The notes beneath the pieces were generated by a model. That model had not been told where the DNA came from. It made no database searches and saw only the letters and a list, made by a program, of their open reading frames with translations. Source: an uncultured Christensenellaceae bacterium (GTDB lineage Bacteria > Bacillota > Clostridia > Christensenellales > Borkfalkiaceae). Taken from it: a DNA stretch of 64,000 nt. Position 1 is the first letter of the stretch, and each line of letters opens with the position of its first letter. Location: positions 93,212 to 157,211 of the forward strand of contig CAJUOP010000001.1 in NCBI GenBank assembly GCA_910588465.1. Direction: 5' to 3'. The position numbers and the translations under genes were made by a program. Below, piece after piece: positions 16,008 to 25,395 of the stretch.

Positions 16008-16544
16008 TTAATTTTTCTTTTCCGATTTCAACAAATCGCGGATTTCCGCAAGCAGCTCTTCCGCCGTCGGTGCGAGCGGTGCGGGAGGTATCTCGGGCGC
16101 AGCCTCCGCAGCGGGCGCGCCGCTCTGCTCTTCCTCCGCCGTTTTGGCTTCGTGCTCCTCTCTTGCTTTCCTCGCCGCCTCCTGCACTCTGTTGATCGTT
16201 CGAATGATCAAAAACAGCACCAAAGCGGTCAGCAAGAACGAAATAACAGCGGAGATCACCACGCCGAAATCGAGCACAACGGCTTCGGCAACGGTTACGC
16301 CGTCCTTCACCACCGCGTCCTTTAACACCACTTGCAGTGCGCCGAACCCGTCTTTCCCCATGCCGGGGATCATTTGCAGCAGCGGAGTTAAAATATTGTT
16401 CACAAGCGTCGTGATGATCGCCGTGAACGCGCCGCCGATAATGATGCCGACCGCCATATCGAGCACGTTACCTCTGGAAATGAACGCTTTAAATTCTTTC
16501 CAGAATCCCTTTTTCTCTTTCTTGTCCTTCTTGTGTTTTGCCAT
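16008..16544 (-). CDS. mscL: Large-conductance mechanosensitive channel MscL
   Basis: Pentameric membrane channel that opens under hypo-osmotic stress. The N-terminal helix and first membrane helix read FKAFISRGNVLDMAVGIIIGGAFTAII, the family signature; the second helix is VVISAVISFLLTALVLFLII; the cytoplasmic end helix is ELLAEIRDLLKSEKK. At 178 residues it is longer than the usual 130-150 because of an Ala/Pro/Glu-rich linker (about 135-160) before the last helix. Its ribosome site GGAGG sits at the stop of malQ, four bases upstream of the gene, so the two are cotranscribed. Confidence 0.96.
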   Translation of the reverse strand: MAKHKKDKKEKKGFWKEFKAFISRGNVLDMAVGIIIGGAFTAIITTLVNNILTPLLQMIPGMGKDGFGALQVVLKDAVVKDGVTVAEAVVLDFGVVISAVISFLLTALVLFLIIRTINRVQEAARKAREEHEAKTAEEEQSGAPAAEAAPEIPPAPLAPTAEELLAEIRDLLKSEKKN

Positions 16545-16548
16545 ATTT

Positions 16549-18024
16549 TTACCTCCGATATTTACAAATCGCTTTTTTCAATTTTTTCATTGCCCTTGCG
16601 GAGGGCGCGCACTCCAAACGGAACCGCCAGTTTCCTCCGCATGTTCCGGGGCGATTCATGCGCGCTTCGTTGGAAAGCCCCAGCACGTCCTGTATCGGGA
16701 GCACGGCGAGCTTTGCTTCAGAGGCGAGCGCAAGGTGCATAAACCCGTCGCAAAAGCTCTTGCCGTCCTCTTTCAGCGGCACCATGATCCCCGCCGCTTC
16801 CAACGCTCCCGCCACGCGCGAACGGAACAGGATAAACTCCTCGGGCGTGAGCGAAGCCGCGTAGCCCGCAACCGTATCGTTATCGTGCGTGCCCGTGTAG
16901 CACACGCAATTTTCGGGATAAGCGTGCGGCAGATAGGGATTTTCGGGATTCCCGTCGAACGCAAACAGCAGCACTTTCATGCCGGGAAAGCCCAGCCGCG
17001 TTAAAAGCGTTCTTACGCCCTCGTCGATCGTTCCCAGATCCTCCGCGACGATCTCGCCCGAAACGCCCGTAAAGAGTTTTTCCTTCGGACCCTCTTGCCA
17101 TACTCCCTTTTTTGCGGTTTCCGCGTCCGCGTCTACCTCGTAATAGCGGTCGATCCCGCGAAAATGGTCGATTCGGATCGCGTCGAAGGTTTCCAGCGCG
17201 CCGCGCAGGCGATTTTTCCACCAAGAAAATCCCTCTTTTTCGTGCGCGCGCCAATCGTATACGGGATTGCCCCACAGCTGCCCGTCCTCCGAAAAATAGT
17301 CGGGCGGAACGCCCGCCACATTTACGGGCTTCAAGTCCTTATCCAGCTTAAAAAGCTCCGCATGCGCCCATACGTCCGCGCTGTCGTACGCGACGTACAG
17401 CGGCAAATCGCCCATAATTTTAATGCCGAGCCCGTTGCAATACCCTTTGAGGGCGAACCACTGTTTACGGAATTCGTACTGAGTAAACTGCCAGAAAAGA
17501 TATTCCTCGTGATGATCCGTTCTCAGCGCTTCCAGCGCGTCCGCATCGCGGCGCTTCAACTCCTCCGACCAATCGCAGAACCTGCCCCCGTAAACCTGCT
17601 TCGCCGTCATGAACAGCGCGTAGTCCTCGCTCGCGCCGCTCTTGACGTACGAACGAAAATCGGGATCGTCGAAAAAGAAACGGGAATATGCCGTTCTCAA
17701 CACGTCGTAACGCTCCGCATACAAGCTCGCGTAATCCACCTCGCCCTTGCGCTCCGCCGCTTTCAGCTCCTCCTTGGTAAGCAGCCCCTCTTTTTTCAAC
17801 GTTTCGAGGTCGATAAAATAGGGATTGCCCGAATCGCAGGAAACGGACTGATAGGGCGAATCTCCGAAGCCCGTTTGCACCAGCGGCAATATCTGCCAAT
17901 ATTTCACGCCGTTTTTCGCCAGAATTTTGGCGAATCGGTACGCCTCTTTCCCCAGAGAGCCGATTCCGTATTTCCCCCAAAGCGAGGAAACGTGACAAAG
18001 AATCCCCGCGCTTCTTTCCGTCAT
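16549..18024 (-). CDS. malQ: 4-alpha-glucanotransferase (amylomaltase)
   Basis: GH77 enzyme that transfers alpha-1,4-glucan chains between maltodextrins, or to glucose, in glycogen and starch metabolism. 491 residues, normal for bacterial MalQ. Markers: N-terminal SAGILCHVSSLWGKYGIGSLG; WQILPLVQTGFGDSPYQS; nucleophile Asp in AIRIDHFRG near 295; acid/base Glu in IVAEDLG near 340; stabilising Asp in TGTHDNDTVAGY near 390. Starts four bases after the aminotransferase stop, so it belongs to the purA-to-mscL run. Confidence 0.96.
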   Translation of the reverse strand: MTERSAGILCHVSSLWGKYGIGSLGKEAYRFAKILAKNGVKYWQILPLVQTGFGDSPYQSVSCDSGNPYFIDLETLKKEGLLTKEELKAAERKGEVDYASLYAERYDVLRTAYSRFFFDDPDFRSYVKSGASEDYALFMTAKQVYGGRFCDWSEELKRRDADALEALRTDHHEEYLFWQFTQYEFRKQWFALKGYCNGLGIKIMGDLPLYVAYDSADVWAHAELFKLDKDLKPVNVAGVPPDYFSEDGQLWGNPVYDWRAHEKEGFSWWKNRLRGALETFDAIRIDHFRGIDRYYEVDADAETAKKGVWQEGPKEKLFTGVSGEIVAEDLGTIDEGVRTLLTRLGFPGMKVLLFAFDGNPENPYLPHAYPENCVCYTGTHDNDTVAGYAASLTPEEFILFRSRVAGALEAAGIMVPLKEDGKSFCDGFMHLALASEAKLAVLPIQDVLGLSNEARMNRPGTCGGNWRFRLECAPSARAMKKLKKAICKYRR

Positions 18025-18028
18025 AGTT

Positions 18029-19225
18029 TTATCCTTTCTTTAATAATTTTTCCATTCTTTCGCACGCCTCGCGCGTGTCGCCGTGCCTGCCGAACGCCGT
18101 AATGCGAAAGTACCCTTCTCCGCTTTCGCCGAAGCCGCTCCCCGGCATCACCACCACGTTCGCTTTGCTCAGCATCCGCTCGAAAAAATCCCAACTGCTC
18201 TCCCCCTCGGGACAGCGCACCCAAAGATAGGGCGAATTTTTCCCGCCCGTAAACGGGATCCCCAAACGGCGCAGACAGTCGGAAATCATATCCGCATTTT
18301 CGCGGTAGTACGTCAGCCGTTCCGCAATGTCGCGCTCCCCCTCTTCGGAAAAAGCCGCCGCGGCGCCCGTCTGCGTAATATAAGAAACACCGTTGAATTT
18401 GGTGTTCTGCCGCCGCTTCCAAAGCCGATTAAGCCGCGCGCCGCCGCGCACGAGCGCCTCGGGCACGACGGTATAGCCGCACCGCACCCCCGTAAAGCCG
18501 GCGGTCTTGGAAAAGGAGCAAATTTCGATCGCGCACTCCTTGGCGCCCTCCGTCTGATACACGCTTCGGGCGAGCTCTTTATCGCGGACGAACGCCTCGT
18601 ATGCGGCGTCGTACAAAATCAACGCGCCCGTGCGGTTGGCATAATCCACCCACTCCTGAAGCTGCGCTTTTGAATACGCGGCGCCCGTGGGATTGTTGGG
18701 CGAACAGAGATAGACGAGATCCGCCCGCACGCCCTCCTGCGGCATGGGCAAAAATCCGTTTTCCGCCGAAGCGCGCGCAAAGACGACTTTCCGACCCGCC
18801 ATCACGTTCGCGTCGTAATAGGCGGGATAGACGGGATCGGGAATGAGCGCGATATTTTCCGCGGAAAACAAATCGGACAAATTCCCGCAATCGGACTTTG
18901 CGCCGTCCGATACGAATATTTCTTCCTTTTTCAGCGAAACGCCCAACCGCGCATACCGCGCCTGCAAGGCGTTTAAAAGCGATTCGTAGCCGTAGCAGTA
19001 ACGGTCGGGACCGTATCCTTTAAACGTTTCCCTCTTTGCCATCTCGTCCGCCGCGCCGTGCATGGCGGCAACGACGGAAGCGCCCAAGGGCAGCGTTACG
19101 TCGCCGATGGAAAGTGTAATCAGCCGTGCTTCGGGATGCGCCTTCTGATAAGCCGCCGTCCTTTCTCTCACCTGTGAAAACAGATAGCTTTCCTTTAAAC
19201 GGGAAAAGTTGGGATTGATCTGCAA
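18029..19225 (-). CDS. dapL: LL-diaminopimelate aminotransferase
   Basis: PLP enzyme converting tetrahydrodipicolinate directly to LL-diaminopimelate with glutamate, feeding lysine and peptidoglycan synthesis. 398 residues. The start INPNFSRLKESYLFSQV and the stretch YGYESLLNALQARY are typical of DapL rather than other class I aminotransferases; SPNNPTGAAYSK and the PLP lysine in CSFSKTAGFTGVRCGY are present. The start is a TTG at 19225 with GGAG upstream. It lies near dapF, the next enzyme of the pathway, with pyrG between them. Confidence 0.93.
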   Translation of the reverse strand: MQINPNFSRLKESYLFSQVRERTAAYQKAHPEARLITLSIGDVTLPLGASVVAAMHGAADEMAKRETFKGYGPDRYCYGYESLLNALQARYARLGVSLKKEEIFVSDGAKSDCGNLSDLFSAENIALIPDPVYPAYYDANVMAGRKVVFARASAENGFLPMPQEGVRADLVYLCSPNNPTGAAYSKAQLQEWVDYANRTGALILYDAAYEAFVRDKELARSVYQTEGAKECAIEICSFSKTAGFTGVRCGYTVVPEALVRGGARLNRLWKRRQNTKFNGVSYITQTGAAAAFSEEGERDIAERLTYYRENADMISDCLRRLGIPFTGGKNSPYLWVRCPEGESSWDFFERMLSKANVVVMPGSGFGESGEGYFRITAFGRHGDTREACERMEKLLKKG

Positions 19226-19243
19226 ACCGTCTCTCCGAAGATG

Positions 19244-20845
19244 TTATTTTTTCTTCTTATGTTTTACGGCGTAACGGATAAACTCGCGGAACAGCGGATG
19301 CGCTCCGTTGGGGCGGGACTTGAACTCGGGATGGAACTGAACGCCCACGAAAAAGTCGTTGGCGGGATATTCCACCGCTTCGCACAATAGTCCGTTGGGC
19401 GAAGTCCCCGCAATCGTCATGCCGTTCTGCTTGAAGCGTTCGCGGTAATCGTTGTTAAACTCGAAGCGGTGGCGGTGGCGCTCCTGCACCGTATCCGCCC
19501 GATAGGCTTCCTTCATGCGCTTGCCGAGCACCAGACAGGGATACGCCCCCAGCCGCATAGTGCCGCCCAGCTTCACGCCGTACTGGTCGGGCATCAGGTC
19601 GATGACCGAATGCTCGCCCTCGGGATAGAACTCCGAAGAATTCGCATCCGCGATCCCGAGCACCGAACGGGCGAATTCGATCACCGCCACGTGCATTCCC
19701 AGGCAGATCCCGAGGTAGGGAATATTGTGCTCGCGCGCGTATTTGCACGCGACGATCTTCCCTTCCACGCCGCGGTTGCCGAAGCCGCCGGGCACCAGCA
19801 CCCCGTTCACGTCCTTTAAAATTTCGTCCGCGTTGCTCTCGGTAAGCGTTTCGGTGTTCACCCACTTAATGTTCACCTTCGCGTCCGTCTCGAAGCCGCC
19901 GTGCGCCAGCGCCTCGGCAACGGAAAGGTACGCGTCGTGCAGCTGCACGTACTTTCCGCACAGTGCGATCGTCACCTCCTGACTTCTCGCATGAATGCGC
20001 TTTAACATATCCTCCCACCCGCTCACGTCGATTTCTTTGGGGTCGAGGTGCAATATTTTACATACTGTCGTAGAGAAATTGCTCTTTTCGAGCATCATGG
20101 GCGCCTCGTACAACACGGGCACGGTAAGATTTTCGATGCAGCATTCGGGAGACACGTTACAAAACATGGCAATCTTTTCCCGAATGGAAGCGGGCATCGG
20201 CTCGTCGACGCGCGCCATGATGATGTCGGGGAAGATCCCCATGCCCTGCAACTCCTTTACGGAGTGCTGGGTGGGCTTGCTCTTAAACTCGCAGGAGCCC
20301 GAAATATAGGGCACGAGCGTCACGTGGATAAAGCAGCAGTTGTCTCTGCCCACCTCGCGCGCCACCTGACGGATCGCCTCCAAAAACGGCTGGCTTTCGA
20401 TGTCGCCCGTCGTTCCGCCGATCTCGGTGATCACGATATCCGCTCCCGTCGTCTCGCCCACCTGATAAATGAACGATTTTATCTCGTTGGTCACGTGCGG
20501 GATCACCTGCACCGTCTGCCCGAGATATTCGCCGTTGCGCTCCTTGTTCAGCACGTTCCAATATACCTTCCCCGTGGTCAGGTTGGAAAATTTATTCAGA
20601 TTTTCATCGATAAAGCGCTCGTAATGTCCCAAGTCCAAATCGGTTTCGGCGCCGTCCTCGGTGACGAACACCTCGCCGTGCTGGTACGGGCTCATGGTAC
20701 CGGGGTCGATATTGATATAGGGGTCGAGCTTTTGCGAAGCCACCTTATAGCCCCGCATCTTTAACAACCGTCCCAAAGAAGCCGCCGTGATCCCTTTGCC
20801 CAATCCCGAAACGACTCCGCCCGTCACAAAAATGTACTTCGTCAT
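19244..20845 (-). CDS. pyrG: CTP synthase
   Basis: Makes CTP from UTP, ATP and glutamine. 533 residues, normal length. N-terminal synthetase domain begins [19 protein letters not shown] with its P-loop; [16 protein letters not shown] is conserved. The C-terminal glutaminase carries the nucleophile Cys in [11 protein letters not shown] near 385 and the His-Glu pair in [12 protein letters not shown] near 510. GGAGG stands before the ATG. Second enzyme of nucleotide metabolism in this operon besides purA. Confidence 0.98.
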   Translation of the reverse strand: MTKYIFVTGGVVSGLGKGITAASLGRLLKMRGYKVASQKLDPYINIDPGTMSPYQHGEVFVTEDGAETDLDLGHYERFIDENLNKFSNLTTGKVYWNVLNKERNGEYLGQTVQVIPHVTNEIKSFIYQVGETTGADIVITEIGGTTGDIESQPFLEAIRQVAREVGRDNCCFIHVTLVPYISGSCEFKSKPTQHSVKELQGMGIFPDIIMARVDEPMPASIREKIAMFCNVSPECCIENLTVPVLYEAPMMLEKSNFSTTVCKILHLDPKEIDVSGWEDMLKRIHARSQEVTIALCGKYVQLHDAYLSVAEALAHGGFETDAKVNIKWVNTETLTESNADEILKDVNGVLVPGGFGNRGVEGKIVACKYAREHNIPYLGICLGMHVAVIEFARSVLGIADANSSEFYPEGEHSVIDLMPDQYGVKLGGTMRLGAYPCLVLGKRMKEAYRADTVQERHRHRFEFNNDYRERFKQNGMTIAGTSPNGLLCEAVEYPANDFFVGVQFHPEFKSRPNGAHPLFREFIRYAVKHKKKK

Positions 20846-20863
20846 ACTTCCTCCGCAATGTTA

Positions 20864-21697
20864 TCAGTCTATTTGTACTTCGCCCTCGAAGGCGTTTTCA
20901 GCTGGTCCCGTTAAATAAGCTCTGTTGCCCGCGCAGCGCACCGTCAGCGTTCCTCCGCGCAGCCGCACCGTAATTTCTTGTCCGCGGCAATGCCCGTTTT
21001 TCATCGAAGCGACCGCCGCGGCGCACGCGCCCGTCCCGCAGGCGAGCGTTTCTCCGCTGCCCCGCTCCCACACGCGCACGGCGATTACGTCCGCGCCGAC
21101 AATTTTCACGAATTCGACGTTCACTCCCTCGGGAAAGACTTCGTGCGTTTCGAACGCGCGCCCGACCTCCTTGAAGTTTTGCGGAAATTCGTTACAAAAA
21201 ACCACGCAATGCGGATTGCCGAACGAAAGACAGGTCACGCGGTATTCCTTTCCGTTCACGCACAGCGGAACGTCCGCCGCGCGCTCCCCCTCTATTCGGA
21301 CGGGGATCTCCGCGGGGCAAAACACCGCTTCCCCCATGTCCGCGGTGGCGGAAAATCCGCCGCGCCCCCAATGCAGAGACAGCGTTTTTATGCCGCTCTT
21401 CGTCTCTACGGTAAGCTCGTCTTTGCGTATCCCCCTCTGCTCGTAAAGAAATCTGCCCGTGCAACGCAGCCCGTTGCCGCACATTTTTCCCTCGCTGCCG
21501 TCGGCATTGAACATTCGCATTCTGCCGTCGGCAACCTCGCTCTTTTCTACGAGAATGATCCCGTCTCCCCCTACCGAAAAATGACGGTCGGATAACCGCC
21601 GCGCCAATTTTTCGGGTTCGTAAATTCCTTCTTCGAAGCAATCGAAAAAGATATAATCGTTTCCGACGCCCTGCATTTTCAGGAATTTTCGTTTCAC
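20864..21697 (-). CDS. dapF: Diaminopimelate epimerase
   Basis: Interconverts LL- and meso-diaminopimelate without cofactor, using two cysteines. Both are present: MCGNGLRC near residue 75 and TLACGTGACAAAVA near 220. 277 residues, normal. The start is the GTG at 21697, three bases after the purA stop, giving the usual N-terminus KFLKMQGVGNDYI; an ATG inside (21676) would remove conserved residues. Together with dapL it completes meso-DAP synthesis. Confidence 0.96.
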   Translation of the reverse strand: MKRKFLKMQGVGNDYIFFDCFEEGIYEPEKLARRLSDRHFSVGGDGIILVEKSEVADGRMRMFNADGSEGKMCGNGLRCTGRFLYEQRGIRKDELTVETKSGIKTLSLHWGRGGFSATADMGEAVFCPAEIPVRIEGERAADVPLCVNGKEYRVTCLSFGNPHCVVFCNEFPQNFKEVGRAFETHEVFPEGVNVEFVKIVGADVIAVRVWERGSGETLACGTGACAAAVASMKNGHCRGQEITVRLRGGTLTVRCAGNRAYLTGPAENAFEGEVQID

Positions 21698-21700
21698 CGT

Positions 21701-22978
21701 TTATTCGTCCATTTTCAAATATGCGTCGCGCTCCGCTCCCACGGAAACGTACGTGATCTTACAACCGCACAGCTTTTCCAAAAGGCGGATATAGTCCAGC
21801 GCCTCTTTGGGAAGCTCTTCCTTTTTTCTGCACCCCGAAATGTCGCAGTTCCAGCCCTTTACCTTTTGGAGCACGGGCTTGCATTCGTCCAGCACGTCGG
21901 TGAACGGGAATTCGTTTATCAACTTTCCGTTCAGCTCGTACGCGGTGCAAATTTCGATCTCTTCGTAGCCCGAAAGCACGTCGATTTTAGTAAGCGCGAT
22001 TTCGTCCGCGCCCTGGCAGCGGATTCCGTAAGCGGAAGCCACTGCGTCAAACGGTCCCACTCTTCTGGGGCGCCCCGTCGCCGCGCCGTATTCGCCGCCC
22101 GCCTCGCGGAGTTTTTCCGCCGCGGCGCCGAAGTATTCCGCCGTGAACGGTCCCTCGCCCACGCACGAAGAATACGCCTTCATAATGCCGATGGATTTAT
22201 CCAGCTTCAAGTTGGGCACGCCCGCGCCGATGGGCGCGTACGCCGCAATGGTCGAGGAACTGGAGGTATAAGGATATATCCCGAGGTCGATGTCGCGAAG
22301 AGCGCCCAGCTGCGCCTCGAACAGAATCTTTTTACCCGCTTTATGCGCGTTATTCAGATATAGCCCCGTATCGCAGATAAACTCTTTCAGCGGTTCGCCG
22401 TAGGTCTTGAAATATTCGATCGTCTCTTCCGTTTTCACGGGCTCGGAGTTGTAGCCGCCCGCAACGGTAAGGTTTTTCCATTCCACAATCGCTTCCGCGC
22501 GCGAATACAGCAGCTCGGGATTTAACAGCTCGCCCATGCGGAACGCCTTTTTCATGTATTTATCGGCGTACACGGGCGCGATGCCGCGGCGGGTGGAGCC
22601 GAACTTTTTATCGGCAAGCCGCTCCTCTTCCAAACAGTCCAGCCGCACGTGATAGGGCATGGTGATAACCGCCTTATCGCTGATTTTCAAATTTTCGGGC
22701 GTGATTTGAATACCCTGCTCGCGCAGTCTGCCCATTTCCTCGTTCAAATGCTTAATGTCGATCACCATGCCGTTACCCAGCACGTTCACCACGTCGTCGC
22801 GCAGTATCCCCGAGGGAAGCAGATTCAAAATAAATTTTCCCTTTTCGTTGATCACGGTGTGTCCCGCGTTGTTCCCGCCCTGGTAGCGGCAAACGACGTC
22901 GTACTCCTCCGAGATCAGATCGACCATTCTTCCCTTTCCTTCGTCTCCCCAGTTGATTCCGCAAATAGATGTAAGCAT
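21701..22978 (-). CDS. purA: Adenylosuccinate synthetase
   Basis: First committed step from IMP to AMP: IMP + aspartate + GTP to adenylosuccinate. 425 residues. GTP/IMP site GINWGDEGKGRMVD at the N-terminus and the loop GGNNAGHTV are intact; SSSTIAAYAPIGAGVPN and TGRPRRVGPFDAVA match the family. The start at 22978 is chosen for GGAGAGG upstream and the standard MLTSICGINWGDEG beginning. First gene of the purA-dapF-pyrG-dapL-malQ-mscL run, immediately behind a consensus promoter. Confidence 0.97.
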   Translation of the reverse strand: MLTSICGINWGDEGKGRMVDLISEEYDVVCRYQGGNNAGHTVINEKGKFILNLLPSGILRDDVVNVLGNGMVIDIKHLNEEMGRLREQGIQITPENLKISDKAVITMPYHVRLDCLEEERLADKKFGSTRRGIAPVYADKYMKKAFRMGELLNPELLYSRAEAIVEWKNLTVAGGYNSEPVKTEETIEYFKTYGEPLKEFICDTGLYLNNAHKAGKKILFEAQLGALRDIDLGIYPYTSSSSTIAAYAPIGAGVPNLKLDKSIGIMKAYSSCVGEGPFTAEYFGAAAEKLREAGGEYGAATGRPRRVGPFDAVASAYGIRCQGADEIALTKIDVLSGYEEIEICTAYELNGKLINEFPFTDVLDECKPVLQKVKGWNCDISGCRKKEELPKEALDYIRLLEKLCGCKITYVSVGAERDAYLKMDE

Positions 22979-23026
22979 TTTTTCCTCTCCTTGTATCCTG
23001 CGTTTCCGCCCGCACAATTACGCTTT

Positions 23027-23055
23027 ATTATACAATACATAAAACGGATTGTCAA
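23027..23055 (-). promoter_or_regulatory. Perfect consensus sigma-A promoter of the purA operon
   Basis: Minus strand: TTGACA (23050-23055), exactly 17 bp, TATAAT (23027-23032). The leader to the purA ATG is about 40 bases and shows no obvious riboswitch. Confidence 0.95.
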
Positions 23056-23094
23056 GCGTACGCTTTCGCCCTCGGCACGATTTCGCAATAATTT

Positions 23095-23649
23095 TTAAAG
23101 GTTTCCGCCCTTTCCGCCGCGCTCGCGCGACAAGCGGTATTTCAGCACGGCGGCGACCGTCTTGGCGTCGCGGATCTCTCCGCAAAAAATCATATCTTCC
23201 ACCCGCTCCGCAGGGAAAAACTCCGCCGAAAGAAACTCCCCTTCGTCCAGCCGCTGCGCCCTCTCCTCCGCGTTTTCCGCGAGATAGATATAAATTTTTT
23301 CGTCGGTGTAACCGGGGGAGGGATACAGCACGAGCAGCGGCTCCATCTCCGCCGCGAACAGTCCCGTCTCCTCCTCCAACTCCCGCGCGGCGGCTTGCCG
23401 CGGGTCCTCGCCCGCGTTCAGCTTCCCCGCGGGGATCTCGTAAAGCTCCTCCCCGTACGCGTAACGGAACTGCTTCACCAAAGCGATTTTGCCGTTTTTT
23501 ACGCACAGCACGGCGGCTCCGCCCGAGTGCTCCACGATCTCGCGCTTGCACGGCTTCCCGTCGGGCAGGCGCGCGTCGTCGCACCGAAGCGAGAGAATCT
23601 TTCCACGATATACGTAATTTTTATTTACCGTCTCTTCCTTAAAATTCAT
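23095..23649 (-). CDS. NUDIX hydrolase, ADP-ribose pyrophosphatase type
   Basis: Hydrolyses nucleoside diphosphate derivatives, most likely ADP-ribose. 184 residues. The complete Nudix box reads GKLNAGEDPRQAAARELE then EETGL (G-x5-E-x7-REUxEExGU). The preceding strands (VYRGKILSLRCDDARLPDGK; REIVEHSGGAAVL; QFRYAYGEELYEIPAGKL) and the downstream SPGYTDEKIYIYLA are typical of the ADP-ribose group. AAAGGA lies before the ATG. It directly follows the unknown gene to its right and is separated from purA by the purA promoter. Confidence 0.93.
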   Translation of the reverse strand: MNFKEETVNKNYVYRGKILSLRCDDARLPDGKPCKREIVEHSGGAAVLCVKNGKIALVKQFRYAYGEELYEIPAGKLNAGEDPRQAAARELEEETGLFAAEMEPLLVLYPSPGYTDEKIYIYLAENAEERAQRLDEGEFLSAEFFPAERVEDMIFCGEIRDAKTVAAVLKYRLSRERGGKGGNL

Positions 23650-23661
23650 GATCCGATTCCT

Positions 23662-24378
23662 TTAAAGCGCTTCGAAGCAGATTTTCGCCCCCTCCGCCGC
23701 TTCGGACGGCGCGCCCGAATACAGCAGAAAATAACGGTAACCGCATAAAAGCGCCTTCGCCGCGGCGGCGTCGTTTCTGCCCACCGCCGTCTTTATCTGG
23801 GAGAGCATGACCTCCGCCGCAACCTTTTCGCCCACGTTCCGGTCGCTCTGCGCCGCGCGGGAGGACTCCGCCTCCGCCCACTCTCCCGCGGCGGAAAGCG
23901 CCTCGCTCTCCTTTTCCCGCAGTTCTTCCCCCACCGTACGGTTGAGCGATTCGGGAAAGCAGCTTTTCACAATGTCGCGGAAGGGCACGATCATACGCTC
24001 GGCAAACTGCATATAGCTTGCGGTATAACTGCCGTCCACGTAAAAATAGCGCAACAGAAAATCTCCCAGCGGCATGGCGCCCGCATCGAATTCCACCAGC
24101 AGACAAAACACGAACGCCAGCACGTCTCCCCGCTCCGCGGGAAGATACGCCGCGCCGTGCGCCGCGCCCGCAAACGCGGGAAATCGCAAATAACTGCGCT
24201 TCGCCTTTGCGTAATCGAAATTCCTCGTCACCGCGGAAAAGAGATTTTCCAGCTCCTTCCCTCCGGCAACGGCTTTCAGCACGTCGGCAATGCGTTTTTC
24301 CGCCGCGGCATATTTCGCCGAAATCAGCTCGTCGCAAGCCGTAACGAATTTTATAATCTGTTCGTGCGTTCTTTCCAT
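23662..24378 (-). CDS. Conserved-looking helical protein of unknown function
   Basis: 238 residues, almost entirely helical with no signal peptide or membrane segment: THEQIIKFVTACDELISAKY, ISAKYAAAEKRIADVLKAVA, LLRYFYVDGSYTASYMQFAER, GEKVAAEVMLSQIKTAVG. I do not recognise the family. The start at 24378 follows GAGGA; another frame over the same bases is longer but reads as low-complexity Arg/Gly and is rejected. Cotranscribed with the NUDIX gene 12 bp downstream and preceded by its own promoter. Confidence 0.78.
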   Translation of the reverse strand: MERTHEQIIKFVTACDELISAKYAAAEKRIADVLKAVAGGKELENLFSAVTRNFDYAKAKRSYLRFPAFAGAAHGAAYLPAERGDVLAFVFCLLVEFDAGAMPLGDFLLRYFYVDGSYTASYMQFAERMIVPFRDIVKSCFPESLNRTVGEELREKESEALSAAGEWAEAESSRAAQSDRNVGEKVAAEVMLSQIKTAVGRNDAAAAKALLCGYRYFLLYSGAPSEAAEGAKICFEAL

Positions 24379-24428
24379 AATCTTCCTCTGCAAGTTGCGT
24401 AACGTTAAACTTTATGACGTCCGAAAAC

Positions 24429-24437
24429 ATTATAACA
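24429..24437 (-). promoter_or_regulatory. Extended -10 promoter for the unknown gene and NUDIX gene
   Basis: Minus strand TGTTATAAT, an extended -10 (TGn before TATAAT). No good -35 is seen. It is about 50 bp before the start codon. Confidence 0.6.
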
Positions 24438-24475
24438 CAAAAATCAAAAATATTAAAGAAATTTTTCAAAATATC

Positions 24476-24504
24476 TTGATTTTATAAAAGATTTTATGTA
24501 TAAT
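24476..24504 (+). promoter_or_regulatory. Sigma-A promoter of the HPr-like gene
   Basis: TTGATT (24476-24481), 17-bp spacer, TATAAT (24499-24504). Divergent from the minus-strand promoter at 24429. Confidence 0.85.
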
Positions 24505-24536
24505 GGTAAAAAACAATATCGGCGGAGGTACCGTAT

Positions 24537-24764
24537 ATGAAGTCCGTTACCATTTCTCTCGAAGTAGCGCAGCGCGTAAAAGAATTCGTATCTATCACGC
24601 AAAATTGCGATTTCGAAATTTTGTTGAAGAGCGGGAAATACGTTGTAGACGCAAAATCCATTCTGGGCATTTTCAGCCTCGATCTTTCCAAGCCCCTTAC
24701 CGTGGAAATTTACAGCGACGACTGCGCGGAGCTTTTAAAGCAGCTCGCAAAATTTTCCGCATAA
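24537..24764 (+). CDS. HPr-family protein lacking the phosphorylated histidine
   Basis: 75 residues with the HPr fold wording in its second half: LKSGKYVVDAKSILGIFSLD then KPLTVEIYSDDCAELLKQL. The regulatory-serine region (AKSILG) is kept. The N-terminal loop that carries the phosphoryl-accepting His in HPr (normally GLHARPA) is replaced by LEVAQRVKEF, so it cannot carry phosphate in the PTS manner. The ribosome site GGAGG precedes the ATG. Such paralogues are common in Clostridia; role unknown, possibly regulatory. Confidence 0.85.
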   Translation: MKSVTISLEVAQRVKEFVSITQNCDFEILLKSGKYVVDAKSILGIFSLDLSKPLTVEIYSDDCAELLKQLAKFSA

Positions 24765-24786
24765 CCGCTCCGGCGAACCGCAGGAA

Positions 24787-24817
24787 AGTCGCTTAAAGCC
24801 TTTAAGCGACTATTTTG
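24787..24817 (+). terminator. Terminator after the HPr-like gene
   Basis: 11-bp perfect stem AGTCGCTTAAA / TTTAAGCGACT with a 3-base loop, followed by ATTTTGTGT. Confidence 0.8.
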
Positions 24818-24851
24818 TGTCCTATAAAAAACCCGTACACAAAGGCAGCTC

Positions 24852-25376
24852 ATGCAAATCAAAGGCGAAACATCCGTAAATAAATTAATACTGCTCTTCG
24901 TCTTTGATAAGATGGAAAGCCCCCTGTCCGAACGAACGCTCATCGATATGTGCACTTCGTCCAACGACTGGATCAATTATATGGACTGCGTGGTGCTCAT
25001 TCACAAATTGCTGTCCGACGGCTTTATTTGCGAAATTCCGGACGAGGACGACCCCCTTTACACCATCACGCCCGAGGGCAGGGAGACGCTCGCGAACTTT
25101 TACATTAACATTCCGCGCAGCTCGCGCGAAGAAATTTCGCAGTTTATCAAAAACAACAGCACCAAATACCGCCGCCGTCAGGAGTGCAAGTCCGACTATT
25201 ATCAGAACAAGGACGGCAGTTATACCGTATATTTAAAAATTCTGGCGCCCGTACAGCCCATGCTCGAATTAAAGTTTGTCGTGCCCGATAAAAAAACGGC
25301 GAACGCCATTTTTAAGAACTGGGAAGACAAGGCGTCGGAGCTCTACTCCACCGTATACGAAACACTCGTCGATTAA
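24852..25376 (+). CDS. DUF4364 family protein
   Basis: 174 residues. The N-terminal half looks like a winged helix (NKLILLFVFDKMESPLSERT, YMDCVVLIHKLLSDGFI, PLYTITPEGRETLANFY), and the C-terminal half is beta-rich (YYQNKDGSYTVYLKILAP). This matches the DUF4364 family of Clostridia, usually thought to bind DNA although targets are unknown. The next gene begins 19 bp downstream with its own ribosome site, so the two form an operon. Confidence 0.85.
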   Translation: MQIKGETSVNKLILLFVFDKMESPLSERTLIDMCTSSNDWINYMDCVVLIHKLLSDGFICEIPDEDDPLYTITPEGRETLANFYINIPRSSREEISQFIKNNSTKYRRRQECKSDYYQNKDGSYTVYLKILAPVQPMLELKFVVPDKKTANAIFKNWEDKASELYSTVYETLVD

Positions 25377-25395
25377 ATTTTAGAGGTATATATTT

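Noticed and set aside
22979..23026. Purine riboswitch or other leader element before purA
   Set aside because: The leader is only about 40 bases with no conserved structure.
23639..24469. 276-codon minus-strand open frame overlapping the unknown helical gene
   Set aside because: Arg/Gly low complexity with no ribosome site; the frame at 23662-24378 has a ribosome site and normal protein composition.
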